Shown piece after piece: positions 8,658 to 16,737 of a DNA stretch of 64,000 bases; within the stretch, counting starts at the first letter, position 1, and each line of letters starts with the position of its first letter. A model generated the notes under the pieces. It saw nothing but the letters and a program-made list of their open reading frames with translations, did no database searches and was not told the origin of the DNA. The position numbers were made by a program, and so were the translations under genes. This DNA comes from JAMXLO01 sp963819855. GTDB taxonomy: Bacteria; Pseudomonadota; Alphaproteobacteria; Acetobacterales; Acetobacteraceae. Where the stretch lies: assembly GCA_963819855.1 (NCBI GenBank), contig CAWFYC010000021.1, forward strand, positions 930,001 to 994,000, given 5' to 3'.

Positions 8658-8683
8658 GGAAAAGGCCGGCGCGGGCCGGCCTT
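8658..8683 (-). terminator. Rho-independent terminator after the small exported peptide gene
   Basis: AAGGCCGGC (8662-8670) and GCCGGCCTT (8675-8683) form a nine-pair stem with a four-base loop. On the minus strand it is followed by a short T-run. It lies 22 bases past the stop of the 8705-8830 gene. Confidence 0.65.
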
Positions 8684-8704
8684 CTCCGTGTCAATCACTG
8701 ATGA

Positions 8705-8830
8705 TCAGCCGTTGCCATTCTGGGCGGGCGCGAACAGCTGCGTCTGCGCAGCTTGTGCCGCGGGGCTCAGTGCGGCCCCGCCGGTTGCGATGCCAAGGAC
8801 AGCTGCCAGGGCAAGGATCATGGTCTTCAT
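8705..8830 (-). CDS. 41-residue exported peptide (hypothetical)
   Basis: Start at the ATG at 8830, with GAGGAG about 11 bases upstream. The product is nearly all signal peptide: a lysine, then a hydrophobic core MILALAAVLGIATGGAAL, then an AQA-type cleavage site near residue 27, leaving a mature tail of roughly 14 residues rich in Gln, Asn and Gly. A stem-loop terminator follows the stop. No family is recognised. The clear ribosome site, signal peptide and terminator make it a believable small gene even though it is short. Confidence 0.6.
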   Translation of the reverse strand: MKTMILALAAVLGIATGGAALSPAAQAAQTQLFAPAQNGNG

Positions 8831-9219
8831 TTTCTCTCTCTCCTCGTGTTCGGCCTCACCCGAGTGGGCCTGTTTTGCAACGGCGCGGAGATGGAGCTTC
8901 TCGGCTGGAACGATAATTCGGCGCTCTCGCATATGATTTATGCACTGCCTGCTGGAATAAATGTGACCTTGTTCATCGACAGCCACGCGGCACGGCCCGG
9001 AGCGGCCTGATGGCGGAGCGTCGTGACGGAGTGCCAACGCCAAGCCATGCCGTTGTTATTTTGAACGTGAAGCCTCGACGGTATCGATTTTTCGTCAAAT
9101 ACCTGCTGCGGGGTCAGTCGTCACAGGTCCGCGGACACCTCGTAGTTTGTGTCGGTGTCGATGGTTGCCCGGACTCCCTGTCGCCTTGTAGGGTGCCACC
9201 AGCAAGGCAAGAACACAGC
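8831..9219. other. Divergent intergenic region before parE
   Basis: About 390 bases between the small exported peptide gene (minus) and parE (plus). It is locally AT-richer near 8920-8965 and 9055-9100, where promoters for the two directions would be expected. TTGAAC at 9061 could be a -35 element, but no well-spaced -10 box convinces me. The parE frame stays open upstream to 9010 but without parE-like sequence. Confidence 0.5.
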
Positions 9220-11181
9220 ATGAACGATCTGTTCGATGGGAAAGGCTCGGAGGGCTACTCCGCCAAGGACATCGAGGTCCTGGAGGGGCTTGAGCCGGTT
9301 CGGCGCCGGCCCGGCATGTACATCGGCGGCACCGACGAGACCGCGCTGCACCATCTGGCGGCGGAGCTATTGGACAACGCGATGGACGAGGCGGTGGCCG
9401 GCCATGCCAGCTTCATCGAGGTTACGCTGGAGCCGGACAACTGGCTGACCGTACGGGACAATGGCCGTGGGATTCCGGTGGACCCGCACCCGAAATTCAA
9501 GCATCTCAGCGCGTTGGAGGTCATTCTCACCACCCTGCATTCGGGTGGCAAGTTCGGCGGCAAGGTCTATTCGACATCCGGCGGCCTGCACGGCGTCGGC
9601 AGCTCCGTGGTGAACGCACTGTCCGCGGCGATGCAAATAGAGGTGGCGCGCGACCGTGTGCTGTGGAAGCAGAGCTATGCCCGCGGCAAGCCGACCACCA
9701 AACTGCTCAACGCCGGGCCGGTGCACAACCGCCGCGGCACCTCGGTCCGCTTTACTCCGGACCGCAGCGTGTTCGGGGCGGTCGGGTTCAGCCCGGCTCG
9801 GCTGTATCGGCTGTGCCGCTCCAAGGCGTATCTGTTTCGTGGCGTGAATATCCGCTGGTCGTGCGATCCGTCGCTGCTGCGTGGCACCAAGGAGGACACC
9901 CCGGCGGAGGCGGTACTGCATTTCCCCGGCGGCCTGCGCGACAGCCTGGCATCCGAGATCGGCGAGCAGGCGGTGGTGTTGCCGCAGCCCTGGGCTGGCG
10001 AAGCGGGCTTGCCTTCCGATGCCGGTCGGGTTGAATGGGCGGCGTCGTGGCTGGACGAAGGCGAGGGGTTTACCCACTCCTACTGCAACACCATTCCCAC
10101 GACCTTGGGCGGCACGCACGAGGCCGGTTTCCGTGCTGCGCTGCTGAAGGGTCTGCGCGCCTGGGGCGAGCAGCGTGGCAACCGTCGCGCCGCGCAGGTG
10201 GTTCCAGAAGACCTGCTGGCGCCGATCGCCGCCAAGCTGTCCGTGTTCCTGCGCGAGCCGCAGTTTCAGGGGCAGACCAAGGAAAAGCTCACCAGCACCG
10301 AGGCGACGCGGCTGGTCGAGACCGCGCTGCGCGATCGCTTCGACCACTGGCTGGCCGGTGATCCGACCCAGGCGGACAATCTGCTCGCCTTCGTGATCGA
10401 GCGGGCCGAGGAGCGGCTGCGCCGGCGCGAGAACAAGGACACCGCGCGGAAATCCGCCACGAGGCGGCTGCGCCTGCCCGGCAAGCTGACTGACTGCACG
10501 CGGGAGAACGCGGCCGAGACCGAGATCTTCCTGGTCGAAGGCGACTCCGCTGGCGGCTCGGCCAAACAAGCGCGCAACCGCGAGACCCAGGCCGTGCTGC
10601 CGCTGCGCGGCAAGATCCTCAACGTCGCCAGTGCCTCGGCCGACAAGTTGCGACAGAACCAGGAGCTGAAGGACCTGATCGAGGCACTGGGCTGCGGTGT
10701 CGGCGATCGTTTCGATCGCGCCAAGCTGCGCTACGGCCGGGTCATCATCATGACGGACGCCGACGTGGACGGCGCGCACATCGCCTCGCTGCTGATGACG
10801 TTCTTCTACCGCGAGCTGCCGGAGCTGGTGCGGCACGGTCACGTATATCTGGCGCAGCCGCCGCTGTATCGGCTGACCCAGGGGGCCAAGTCGGTCTACG
10901 CGATGGATGATGCGGACCGCGAGGCGAAGACCAAGCGGGAGTTTAAGGCCGGGGCGAAGGTGGAGGTGAGCCGGTTCAAGGGCCTGGGCGAGATGCCGCC
11001 GTCGCAGTTGAAGGAGACCACGATGGACCCGGCGAAGCGCACGCTGCTGAAGGTGGTGGCGCTGCCGGAGGAACGGGCGGCGACCGCTGAGCTGGTGGAG
11101 AGCCTGATGGGGCGGCGCCCCGAGCTGCGGTTCCAGTTCATCCAGGAGCGGGCGCGGACGGTGGAAGAGGTGGATGTTTGA
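9220..11181 (+). CDS. parE: DNA topoisomerase IV subunit B
   Basis: 653 residues from the ATG at 9220. The GHKL ATPase has ELLDNAMDEA (Mg-binding Asn), VRDNGRGIPVD and GGLHGVGSSVVNALS. The TOPRIM domain has FLVEGDSAGGSA and TDADVDGAHI, and KGLGEMPPSQL is in the C-terminal part. With ParC it unlinks daughter chromosomes and relaxes supercoils. Length and the absence of a GyrB-type long insertion favour ParE over GyrB, but the two are close. An upstream extension to 9010 is unlikely because conserved ParE sequence starts at DLFDGK. parC is not in the window. Confidence 0.88.
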   Translation: MNDLFDGKGSEGYSAKDIEVLEGLEPVRRRPGMYIGGTDETALHHLAAELLDNAMDEAVAGHASFIEVTLEPDNWLTVRDNGRGIPVDPHPKFKHLSALEVILTTLHSGGKFGGKVYSTSGGLHGVGSSVVNALSAAMQIEVARDRVLWKQSYARGKPTTKLLNAGPVHNRRGTSVRFTPDRSVFGAVGFSPARLYRLCRSKAYLFRGVNIRWSCDPSLLRGTKEDTPAEAVLHFPGGLRDSLASEIGEQAVVLPQPWAGEAGLPSDAGRVEWAASWLDEGEGFTHSYCNTIPTTLGGTHEAGFRAALLKGLRAWGEQRGNRRAAQVVPEDLLAPIAAKLSVFLREPQFQGQTKEKLTSTEATRLVETALRDRFDHWLAGDPTQADNLLAFVIERAEERLRRRENKDTARKSATRRLRLPGKLTDCTRENAAETEIFLVEGDSAGGSAKQARNRETQAVLPLRGKILNVASASADKLRQNQELKDLIEALGCGVGDRFDRAKLRYGRVIIMTDADVDGAHIASLLMTFFYRELPELVRHGHVYLAQPPLYRLTQGAKSVYAMDDADREAKTKREFKAGAKVEVSRFKGLGEMPPSQLKETTMDPAKRTLLKVVALPEERAATAELVESLMGRRPELRFQFIQERARTVEEVDV

Positions 11182-11269
11182 CGTTAGGTTGTTAACATAA
11201 TGATTTTGTGTTGCCAACCTCTGGTCTCTCCGCCATAATACCTTGTTCCAAGCCGAGCGAGGGCGCGTC

Positions 11270-11890
11270 ATGGCTCTGACCGCGATAGTCACATTCACGG
11301 CGCGGCCGATTGATGAGATCCTGGAGCAGCGGGGTTCCGGGGACTGGCGACTCGATGCCGCACGTGCGCGATACTTCAACTACCTCGTGTGCACGCAGAA
11401 CCGCAGCAATCCCAGTGTCCGCACGCCAACCGCTCCACACCGCGCAGCCTTCCTGATCGGCCGGGTATCCGAGGTGGTCGAATCCCCGGAGCGTCCCGAT
11501 CGTTGGCTGATAAAAATCAGCGCTTATATAGAATGTAACCTTCCGAACATCTGGGGAAAACATGGAAACCTCCGCTACCCGGTCTGGTATACCACCCTGG
11601 AGCAACTAGGCATCGATCTCGACGCGCTGCCGCCCTTCACGCCCCTGCCGTCCCCCTATGCTCCGGCCGCGAGTGCCGCTGGCATGAATGAAATAGCAAT
11701 GCGGCCAGTCATTCCGCCGACCGTCTGGACGCAGCCGTCTGCCGGCCACGCCGCGCGACCGTCAATGACCAGCGACGGACCCGAGGCGTGGCGGCGGCTG
11801 GATGCGATCCTGGCGCAGTTGGATCGGGTTCCGGATCTGCCCACACCGGCCGATCCGCTCCAATGGGACCAGCATGGCCTGGCGCGATGA
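11270..11890 (+). CDS. Unrecognised protein with a VapB-like C-terminal tail, coupled to vapC
   Basis: 206 residues from the ATG at 11270, with GAGGG just upstream. Residues 1-125 form a domain I do not recognise, including AAFLIGRVSEVV, WLIKISAYIECNLPNIWG and YPVWYTTLEQLGID; the spacing looks like a compact beta-rich fold. Residues 125-170 are a proline/alanine linker. Residues 173-206 (AWRRLDAILAQLDRVPDLP, then WDQHGLAR) resemble the toxin-binding tail of VapB antitoxins, which often end in 'DEHGLP'. The stop overlaps the start of the PIN-domain gene (ATGA), which points to a translationally coupled pair. Most likely an atypical antitoxin; not certain. Confidence 0.6.
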   Translation: MALTAIVTFTARPIDEILEQRGSGDWRLDAARARYFNYLVCTQNRSNPSVRTPTAPHRAAFLIGRVSEVVESPERPDRWLIKISAYIECNLPNIWGKHGNLRYPVWYTTLEQLGIDLDALPPFTPLPSPYAPAASAAGMNEIAMRPVIPPTVWTQPSAGHAARPSMTSDGPEAWRRLDAILAQLDRVPDLPTPADPLQWDQHGLAR

Positions 11891-12294
11891 TCGCGGTGGA
11901 CACCTCCGCGCTCGTCGCCATAGTTTTCGGTGAACCGGAGCGGGCGGCGTTCCGCCAGGCGATCCTGCGAGCGCGAAAGGCACTCATCAGCACAGCCTCC
12001 GTGCTCGAGCTGAAGATGGTCGCCTATGGCCGTCGCGGGCCACGCGCGGTGGTTCTGGTGGATGATCTTCTCCGGCTGCCGATGTTCGAAACCACCGCGC
12101 CCGGACCTGCCGACCTCGAGGCGGCCTTCGGCGCCTTCGTGGCCTTCGGCAAGGGTAGCGGTCACCCGGCTGCGCTGAACTTCGGCGATCTGTTCGTGTA
12201 TGCTCTGGCGAAGGTCCGGAACCTTCCCCTGCTGTACAAGGGCGCCGACTTCGCCGAGACCGATATCCTTGCCGCAGACGTCGATCTCGGCTGA
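11887..12294 (+). CDS. vapC: PIN-domain ribonuclease toxin (VapC family)
   Basis: 135 residues. The PIN acidic residues are visible: Asp5 in AVDTSALVAI, Glu41 in SVLELKMV, Asp101 in NFGDLFVYALAK and Asp121 in GADFAETD. They would coordinate Mg for single-strand RNA cleavage, in known VapCs often of tRNA or rRNA. The start overlaps the stop of the upstream gene by ATGA, the usual layout for antitoxin-toxin pairs. The frame opens upstream to 11788, but PIN homology starts at MIAVDTS. Confidence 0.85.
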   Translation: MIAVDTSALVAIVFGEPERAAFRQAILRARKALISTASVLELKMVAYGRRGPRAVVLVDDLLRLPMFETTAPGPADLEAAFGAFVAFGKGSGHPAALNFGDLFVYALAKVRNLPLLYKGADFAETDILAADVDLG

Positions 12295-12377
12295 GGTTCG
12301 CATCAATGAACGACGAGCAGTCGGCTATCGGAGAATGCGGTCGCGCAAGTGCTGAACGGTCGTCACTCTCGTTCGGA

Positions 12378-13052
12378 TCAGCCTCCAACCGAGCGACGAT
12401 ATAGCGCGTTGATATGCACTTCGGCGCAGTCGATCACCGGAAACCCGCAATCCCGTCCGGCAAACGCCAGAAACAGATCGGTGCCGCCGAGGAGGACGGC
12501 CTCGGCGCCTCGTTCCTGGCACAGATGCTGTCCGATTGAGAAGAATAAGTGGCGCTGTGCGTCGGTGACTTGGGCCGCCATCGCCATCGCGACGTAAGCA
12601 TTGTGGATCTGATCGAGCGCGTCGCCCTCGGGCAACACGATCCGCGCCGAGGCAATGCCGCCGTAGAGCCCGGTCTCCATGACCGTCCGCGTGCCAATAA
12701 TGGCGACCGTTTTCAGGTTCCTCTGACCGATCGCGGCATCGACCTCCGGGATGGCGTCGAGGAGCGGCAGTGGCGACATCGCTTCAAGCTCGCGGATGCA
12801 GAAGTGGCCGCCCATCGAGGTGACGGCGGCAAGCTCCGCACCTGCTGCCGCCAGACGCCGGATCAGCCGCGCGAAGATGACCGCCTGCTTCTGCGCTGCA
12901 TTGTCCGCGAGGTTCCGGGCCATTTCACGCACATCAGCGTGCGCGATCGTCAGGTCGAGGACGGTGCCACCACGGGCGTGGCGTTCGATCAGACCGCGGT
13001 AGTAGTACTCGGTTGCGGCTGGACCGATGCCGCCGATAAGTCCGATGTGCAT
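12378..13052 (-). CDS. Aspartate/glutamate racemase-family protein lacking catalytic cysteines
   Basis: 224 residues, starting MHIGLIGGIGPAATE as in Asp/Glu racemases. The family needs two cysteines, in CNTxH and GCTE(L) motifs. Here the first motif reads SMGGH (Ser79) and the second reads GGTDL (Gly190), so both cysteines are replaced; Cys85 lies nearby but out of register. A standard two-base racemase mechanism is therefore unlikely; a related C-C or decarboxylase-type reaction, a regulator, or a dead enzyme are options. It stands alone on the minus strand between vapC and secD. Confidence 0.75.
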   Translation of the reverse strand: MHIGLIGGIGPAATEYYYRGLIERHARGGTVLDLTIAHADVREMARNLADNAAQKQAVIFARLIRRLAAAGAELAAVTSMGGHFCIRELEAMSPLPLLDAIPEVDAAIGQRNLKTVAIIGTRTVMETGLYGGIASARIVLPEGDALDQIHNAYVAMAMAAQVTDAQRHLFFSIGQHLCQERGAEAVLLGGTDLFLAFAGRDCGFPVIDCAEVHINALYRRSVGG

Positions 13053-13241
13053 GGAAATACCCTCGCCGTGCGATGACTACTGCCGCCAGCTCGCTATCGT
13101 CATGGCCAGGGACGGTCTCCGCAACCGCGAACCGCTCTACGACCACAAATTTAGTCCTCGACGATAGCGCTCGCGCCATCTGGACCTTCCCAAAGCGCTG
13201 GCGCATAGGGGCGCGACGCCCGGAGGAAGCGCCGACCGCCC

Positions 13242-14819
13242 ATGATGTACTTCACCCCCCTCAAGACCGCGGTCATCCTCGGCCTCTGTCTGCTCGGGAC
13301 GATCCTGTGCATCCCCAACCTGTTCCCTGCCCCGGCGCCATGGCTGCCCTGGCGCCAGGTGCATCTCGGCCTCGATCTGCGTGGCGGCTCCTACCTGCTG
13401 CTCGAAGTCGACATGAAGGCGGTGGTCAAGGAGCGGCTGGACAGCATGGTGGACGGGGTGCGCCAGGCGCTGCGGCCGGGGGCGATCTTTTACCAGACGC
13501 TGGAGGCGCAGCCCGACCAGAACCGGATGCTGCTCAAGCTGCGCGATGCCACCAAGCTGGATGCGGCGCTGGCGGCGATCCGTCCGCTGATCGCCGCCGA
13601 GGGCCCCACCGGCACGCCGGAGTTCGACGTGGCCTCCAGTCCCGACGGCACGATCGTGCTGACCCTGTCGCCGGTGGCGCTGAATGCGCGTGCCCGCGGG
13701 GCGGTGCAGCAGTCGATCGAGATCGTCCGCCGTCGCATCGATGAGACCGGCGTGGTCGATCCGCAGATCACCCAGCAGGGCGAGACCCGGATCGTAGTGC
13801 AATTGCCCGGCATCAGCGATCCCAATCGGATCAAGGAACTGCTGGGCAAGACCGCGCACATGACTTTCCAGTTGGTCGATGAGACGGCGAACCCGAACGG
13901 CGGCGGGGTGCCGCCGCCGGGGGTGGATTTCCTGCCGATGCAGGACAATGCGAGCCAGAAGGTCGCGGTGCGGCGGCGGGTGGACGTCGATGGCGGCGAT
14001 CTGACCGACGCGCGCGCCGGCAACAACCCGCAGACCGGCGAGTGGGTGGTCAATTTTACCTTTAACTCCATAGGGGCGCGACGTTTTGCGGATGTGACGC
14101 GGGCGAACGTCAACCACCGCTTCGCCATCGTGCTGGACGGCAAGGCGATCAGCGCCCCGGTGATTCGCGAACCGATCACCGGTGGCAGGGGTCAGATCAG
14201 CGGTTCGTTCACCGCGGCCTCGGCCAACGACCTGGCGGTGCTGTTGCGGGCGGGTGCACTACCGGCGCCGCTCACCGTGGTCGAGGAGCGCAGCGTCGGT
14301 CCCGAACTCGGTGCCGACTCTATCCGGGCGGGTGCGATGTCGCTGGCGGTCGGGTTCATCCTCGTCATCGGGTTCATGGCGACGTTCTACGGACTGTTCG
14401 GCTGGTTCGCGAATGTATGTCTGGTGGTGAACCTGGTCCTGATGCTTGGCATCATGTCGCTGCTGCAGGCGACGCTGACGCTTCCCGGCATGGCGGGGAT
14501 CCTGCTGACGCTGGGCATGGCGGTTGACGCCAACATCCTGATCAATGAGCGGATCCGCGAGGAGCAACGCCTCGGCCGCCCGCCGCTATCGGCGCTGGAG
14601 CACGGCTTCACAAGGGCTTACAATACGATCTTCGATTCCAACGTCGCGGCATTCCTGGCCCACGTCATGCTGTTCATTTTCGGCTCTGGTCCAGTGCGAG
14701 GCTTCGCCGTAACCATCACGGTCGGCATCGCTACCTCGATGTTCACCGCCTGGATGTTGACGCGCCTTTTGGTGTCGCGATGGTACACCGCGCGTCGCCC
14801 ACAGCTTTTGCCGGTCTGA
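13242..14819 (+). CDS. secD: Protein translocase subunit SecD
   Basis: 525 residues. An N-terminal membrane helix (about 9-26) is followed by LGLDLRGGSYLLLEVD, the D1 signature. A large periplasmic domain follows, then GRGQISG and the six-helix RND-like membrane part with AGALPAPL and GMAVDANILINERIREE. SecD works with SecF and YajC at the SecYEG channel and uses the proton gradient to pull proteins across the inner membrane. ATGs at 13242 and 13245 are both possible; GGAGGAAG lies about 12 bases before them. secF follows 5 bases after the stop. No yajC is visible upstream. Confidence 0.95.
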   Translation: MMYFTPLKTAVILGLCLLGTILCIPNLFPAPAPWLPWRQVHLGLDLRGGSYLLLEVDMKAVVKERLDSMVDGVRQALRPGAIFYQTLEAQPDQNRMLLKLRDATKLDAALAAIRPLIAAEGPTGTPEFDVASSPDGTIVLTLSPVALNARARGAVQQSIEIVRRRIDETGVVDPQITQQGETRIVVQLPGISDPNRIKELLGKTAHMTFQLVDETANPNGGGVPPPGVDFLPMQDNASQKVAVRRRVDVDGGDLTDARAGNNPQTGEWVVNFTFNSIGARRFADVTRANVNHRFAIVLDGKAISAPVIREPITGGRGQISGSFTAASANDLAVLLRAGALPAPLTVVEERSVGPELGADSIRAGAMSLAVGFILVIGFMATFYGLFGWFANVCLVVNLVLMLGIMSLLQATLTLPGMAGILLTLGMAVDANILINERIREEQRLGRPPLSALEHGFTRAYNTIFDSNVAAFLAHVMLFIFGSGPVRGFAVTITVGIATSMFTAWMLTRLLVSRWYTARRPQLLPV

Positions 14820-14824
14820 CCGCC

Positions 14825-15775
14825 ATGTTCATGCGCCCCTCGTTCCGCCTGGTGCCGGACAACACCAAGATCCGGTTCATGCGGGGCCGCATCATGGGCC
14901 TCGTTGTTTCGGCAATATTGTCAACTGCTTCGGTGGTGATGTTCTTCTATCCGGGGCTCAATCTGGGCATCGACTTCTCGGGCGGCATCGTAATGGAGGT
15001 ACGAACCCCAGGTCCTGCCGACTTCGCCCAGATCCGTGCCGCATTGGCCACCGAGCACATCCCGCAACAAGGCGTGCAGCAGTTCGGCGATGCCTCCGAA
15101 GTGCTGATCCGCCTGGGCGCCCAGCCCACCGAGGCCGCGGTACAGCAGGCGGTCACCCGGGTCCGCACCGCCCTGGAAAGCGCGGTGCCCGGCGTCAAGG
15201 TGCTACGCACCGATGCCGTGGGTGCCTCGGTGTCGGCGGAACTGTTCCGCAACGGGCTGCTGGCGCTCGGGATCAGTCTGGTGATGATCCTGATCTATAT
15301 CTGGTTCCGCTTCGAGTGGCAGTTCGCCGTGGGCGCCGTCGTCACCCTTATTCTCGATATCACCAAGGCAATCGGGTTCCTGGCCCTCACCCGGATCGAA
15401 TTCGACCTGGTCATGGTGGCCGCCATCCTGACCATCCTCGGCTATTCCACCAACGACAAGGTGGTGGTCTACGACCGGGTTCGCGAGAACCTCCGCAAGT
15501 ACAAGAGCTTGCCGCTGCGGGATCTGATCGACCTGTCGATCAACGAGACCCTGAACCGCACCCTCGGCACGTCGATGACGGTGTTCCTGGCCAGCCTGCC
15601 GCTGGCGCTGTTCGGCGGCGAATCGATCTCGGGATTCGCCTGGGTGATGCTGTTCGGCATTGTCGTCGGGACCTCGTCGTCGATTTTTATCGCGGCCCCG
15701 ATCCTGCTGTTCCTAGGAGAGAATCGCTTGCGACGCGAGGCCGCGCCCGCCTCGGTGCCGGTAGCGCGCTCGTGA
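14825..15775 (+). CDS. secF: Protein translocase subunit SecF
   Basis: 316 residues from the ATG at 14825, five bases after the secD stop; ATG 14831 is an alternative, and an in-frame ATG inside secD (14780) is unlikely. LGIDFSGG is the SecF counterpart of the SecD D1 motif. The membrane part has WFRFEWQFAVGAVVTL, LTILGYSTNDKVVVYDRVRE and NETLNRT, all typical of SecF. It forms the SecDF complex that helps translocation of exported proteins. Its stop TGA overlaps the GTG of the next gene. Confidence 0.95.
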   Translation: MFMRPSFRLVPDNTKIRFMRGRIMGLVVSAILSTASVVMFFYPGLNLGIDFSGGIVMEVRTPGPADFAQIRAALATEHIPQQGVQQFGDASEVLIRLGAQPTEAAVQQAVTRVRTALESAVPGVKVLRTDAVGASVSAELFRNGLLALGISLVMILIYIWFRFEWQFAVGAVVTLILDITKAIGFLALTRIEFDLVMVAAILTILGYSTNDKVVVYDRVRENLRKYKSLPLRDLIDLSINETLNRTLGTSMTVFLASLPLALFGGESISGFAWVMLFGIVVGTSSSIFIAAPILLFLGENRLRREAAPASVPVARS

Positions 15776-16737
15776 TCCGCCGGCGCATTTTGCTGGCAGG
15801 AACCGGGGCGCTGGCGCTCGCCGCTTCAGCCCATGCGACCGAGACCATAACCCTGCTGGTCGGTGCCAAGGCAGGCTCGCCAGTGGATGCTCTCGCTCGC
15901 GCCTTCATCCCCTTTTTCGCCCGCCACCTGTCCGCGCCGGCCATCGCAATCAGCAACGCCGATGGTGGCGCCGGTCTCGCGGCGCTCAAGGCGCTCGCTC
16001 AATCGGAACCGACCGGCACCACGCTCGGCTGGGTCGCCACACCGACGCTGCCGGCCCGTATGGTGGACCGAGGGGCCGATGACCTGCTGCGGCAGATAAG
16101 CTTGCTGGGGGCGATCGAGAAGGAACCGATTGCAATCGTGTCTCCGGCCGCCACGCCGCTCGGTTCCGTTCAGGATATCATCGCCCGCGCGGCCGAGGAC
16201 GCCGAGGCGGTTCCGCTGGGCACCCCGCCGCCCGGCAGCCCTGCTAACCTGGCTGCGTTGCGGCTACAGGCGCTCGCCGGGACACGGCTCAATATTGTCG
16301 CCTTCCCCTCGGCGGCAGCAGCCCGCCAGGCTGCCGTCGCCGGGAACGTTGCGGCGGCCGCTCTCGGCCTGTCCAGCGCAATCGGCGATCTGCGCGAGGG
16401 GCGTCTCGTGGGTCTCGGTATCGCCGCCGCGAACCGCGCCGATGCTTTTCCGGACATGCCGCCTTTGCGTGATTCCGGGCTCGATCTGTCAGCAGTGATC
16501 CGGCGGGGCCTGGCCGCCCCTGTGGGTATGCCCGAGCCGGTCGCCGCACGCCTTGCCGCTGCCCTTGAAGCGGTGGTCGAGGACGTGGAGTTCCACGACC
16601 ACGCCGATACCAACGGCTTCGTCGCCGCCTGGCGCGACGGCGGCAGCTGGACGGCCGAGGCACAGGACGAGCGGGCGGACCTGGCGAAGCTCTGGTCGAC
16701 GGAGCCCTGGTTGCAGGAGGGGGCGGAGCAGCCCTAG
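15772..16737 (+). CDS. Tripartite tricarboxylate transporter (Bug/TctC-type) substrate-binding protein
   Basis: 321 residues if read from the GTG at 15772, which overlaps the secF stop (GTGA). The N-terminus IRRRILLAG followed by LALAASAHA looks like a twin-arginine or Sec signal peptide cleaved after AHA. The rest follows the Bug pattern: an early beta-strand, SNADGGAGLAALKALA near the first domain, and a late segment GLAAPVGMPEPVAARL. Bug proteins bind carboxylates in the periplasm. No tctA/tctB membrane genes are near. The stop codon lies inside the end of the IS1634-like element, so the native C-terminus may have been replaced. Confidence 0.78.
   Translation: MIRRRILLAGTGALALAASAHATETITLLVGAKAGSPVDALARAFIPFFARHLSAPAIAISNADGGAGLAALKALAQSEPTGTTLGWVATPTLPARMVDRGADDLLRQISLLGAIEKEPIAIVSPAATPLGSVQDIIARAAEDAEAVPLGTPPPGSPANLAALRLQALAGTRLNIVAFPSAAAARQAAVAGNVAAAALGLSSAIGDLREGRLVGLGIAAANRADAFPDMPPLRDSGLDLSAVIRRGLAAPVGMPEPVAARLAAALEAVVEDVEFHDHADTNGFVAAWRDGGSWTAEAQDERADLAKLWSTEPWLQEGAEQP

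Noticed and set aside
9367..11379. 670-residue open frame on the minus strand over parE
   Set aside because: No domain pattern, rich in Arg/Gln/His; parE on the other strand has full GHKL and TOPRIM motifs.
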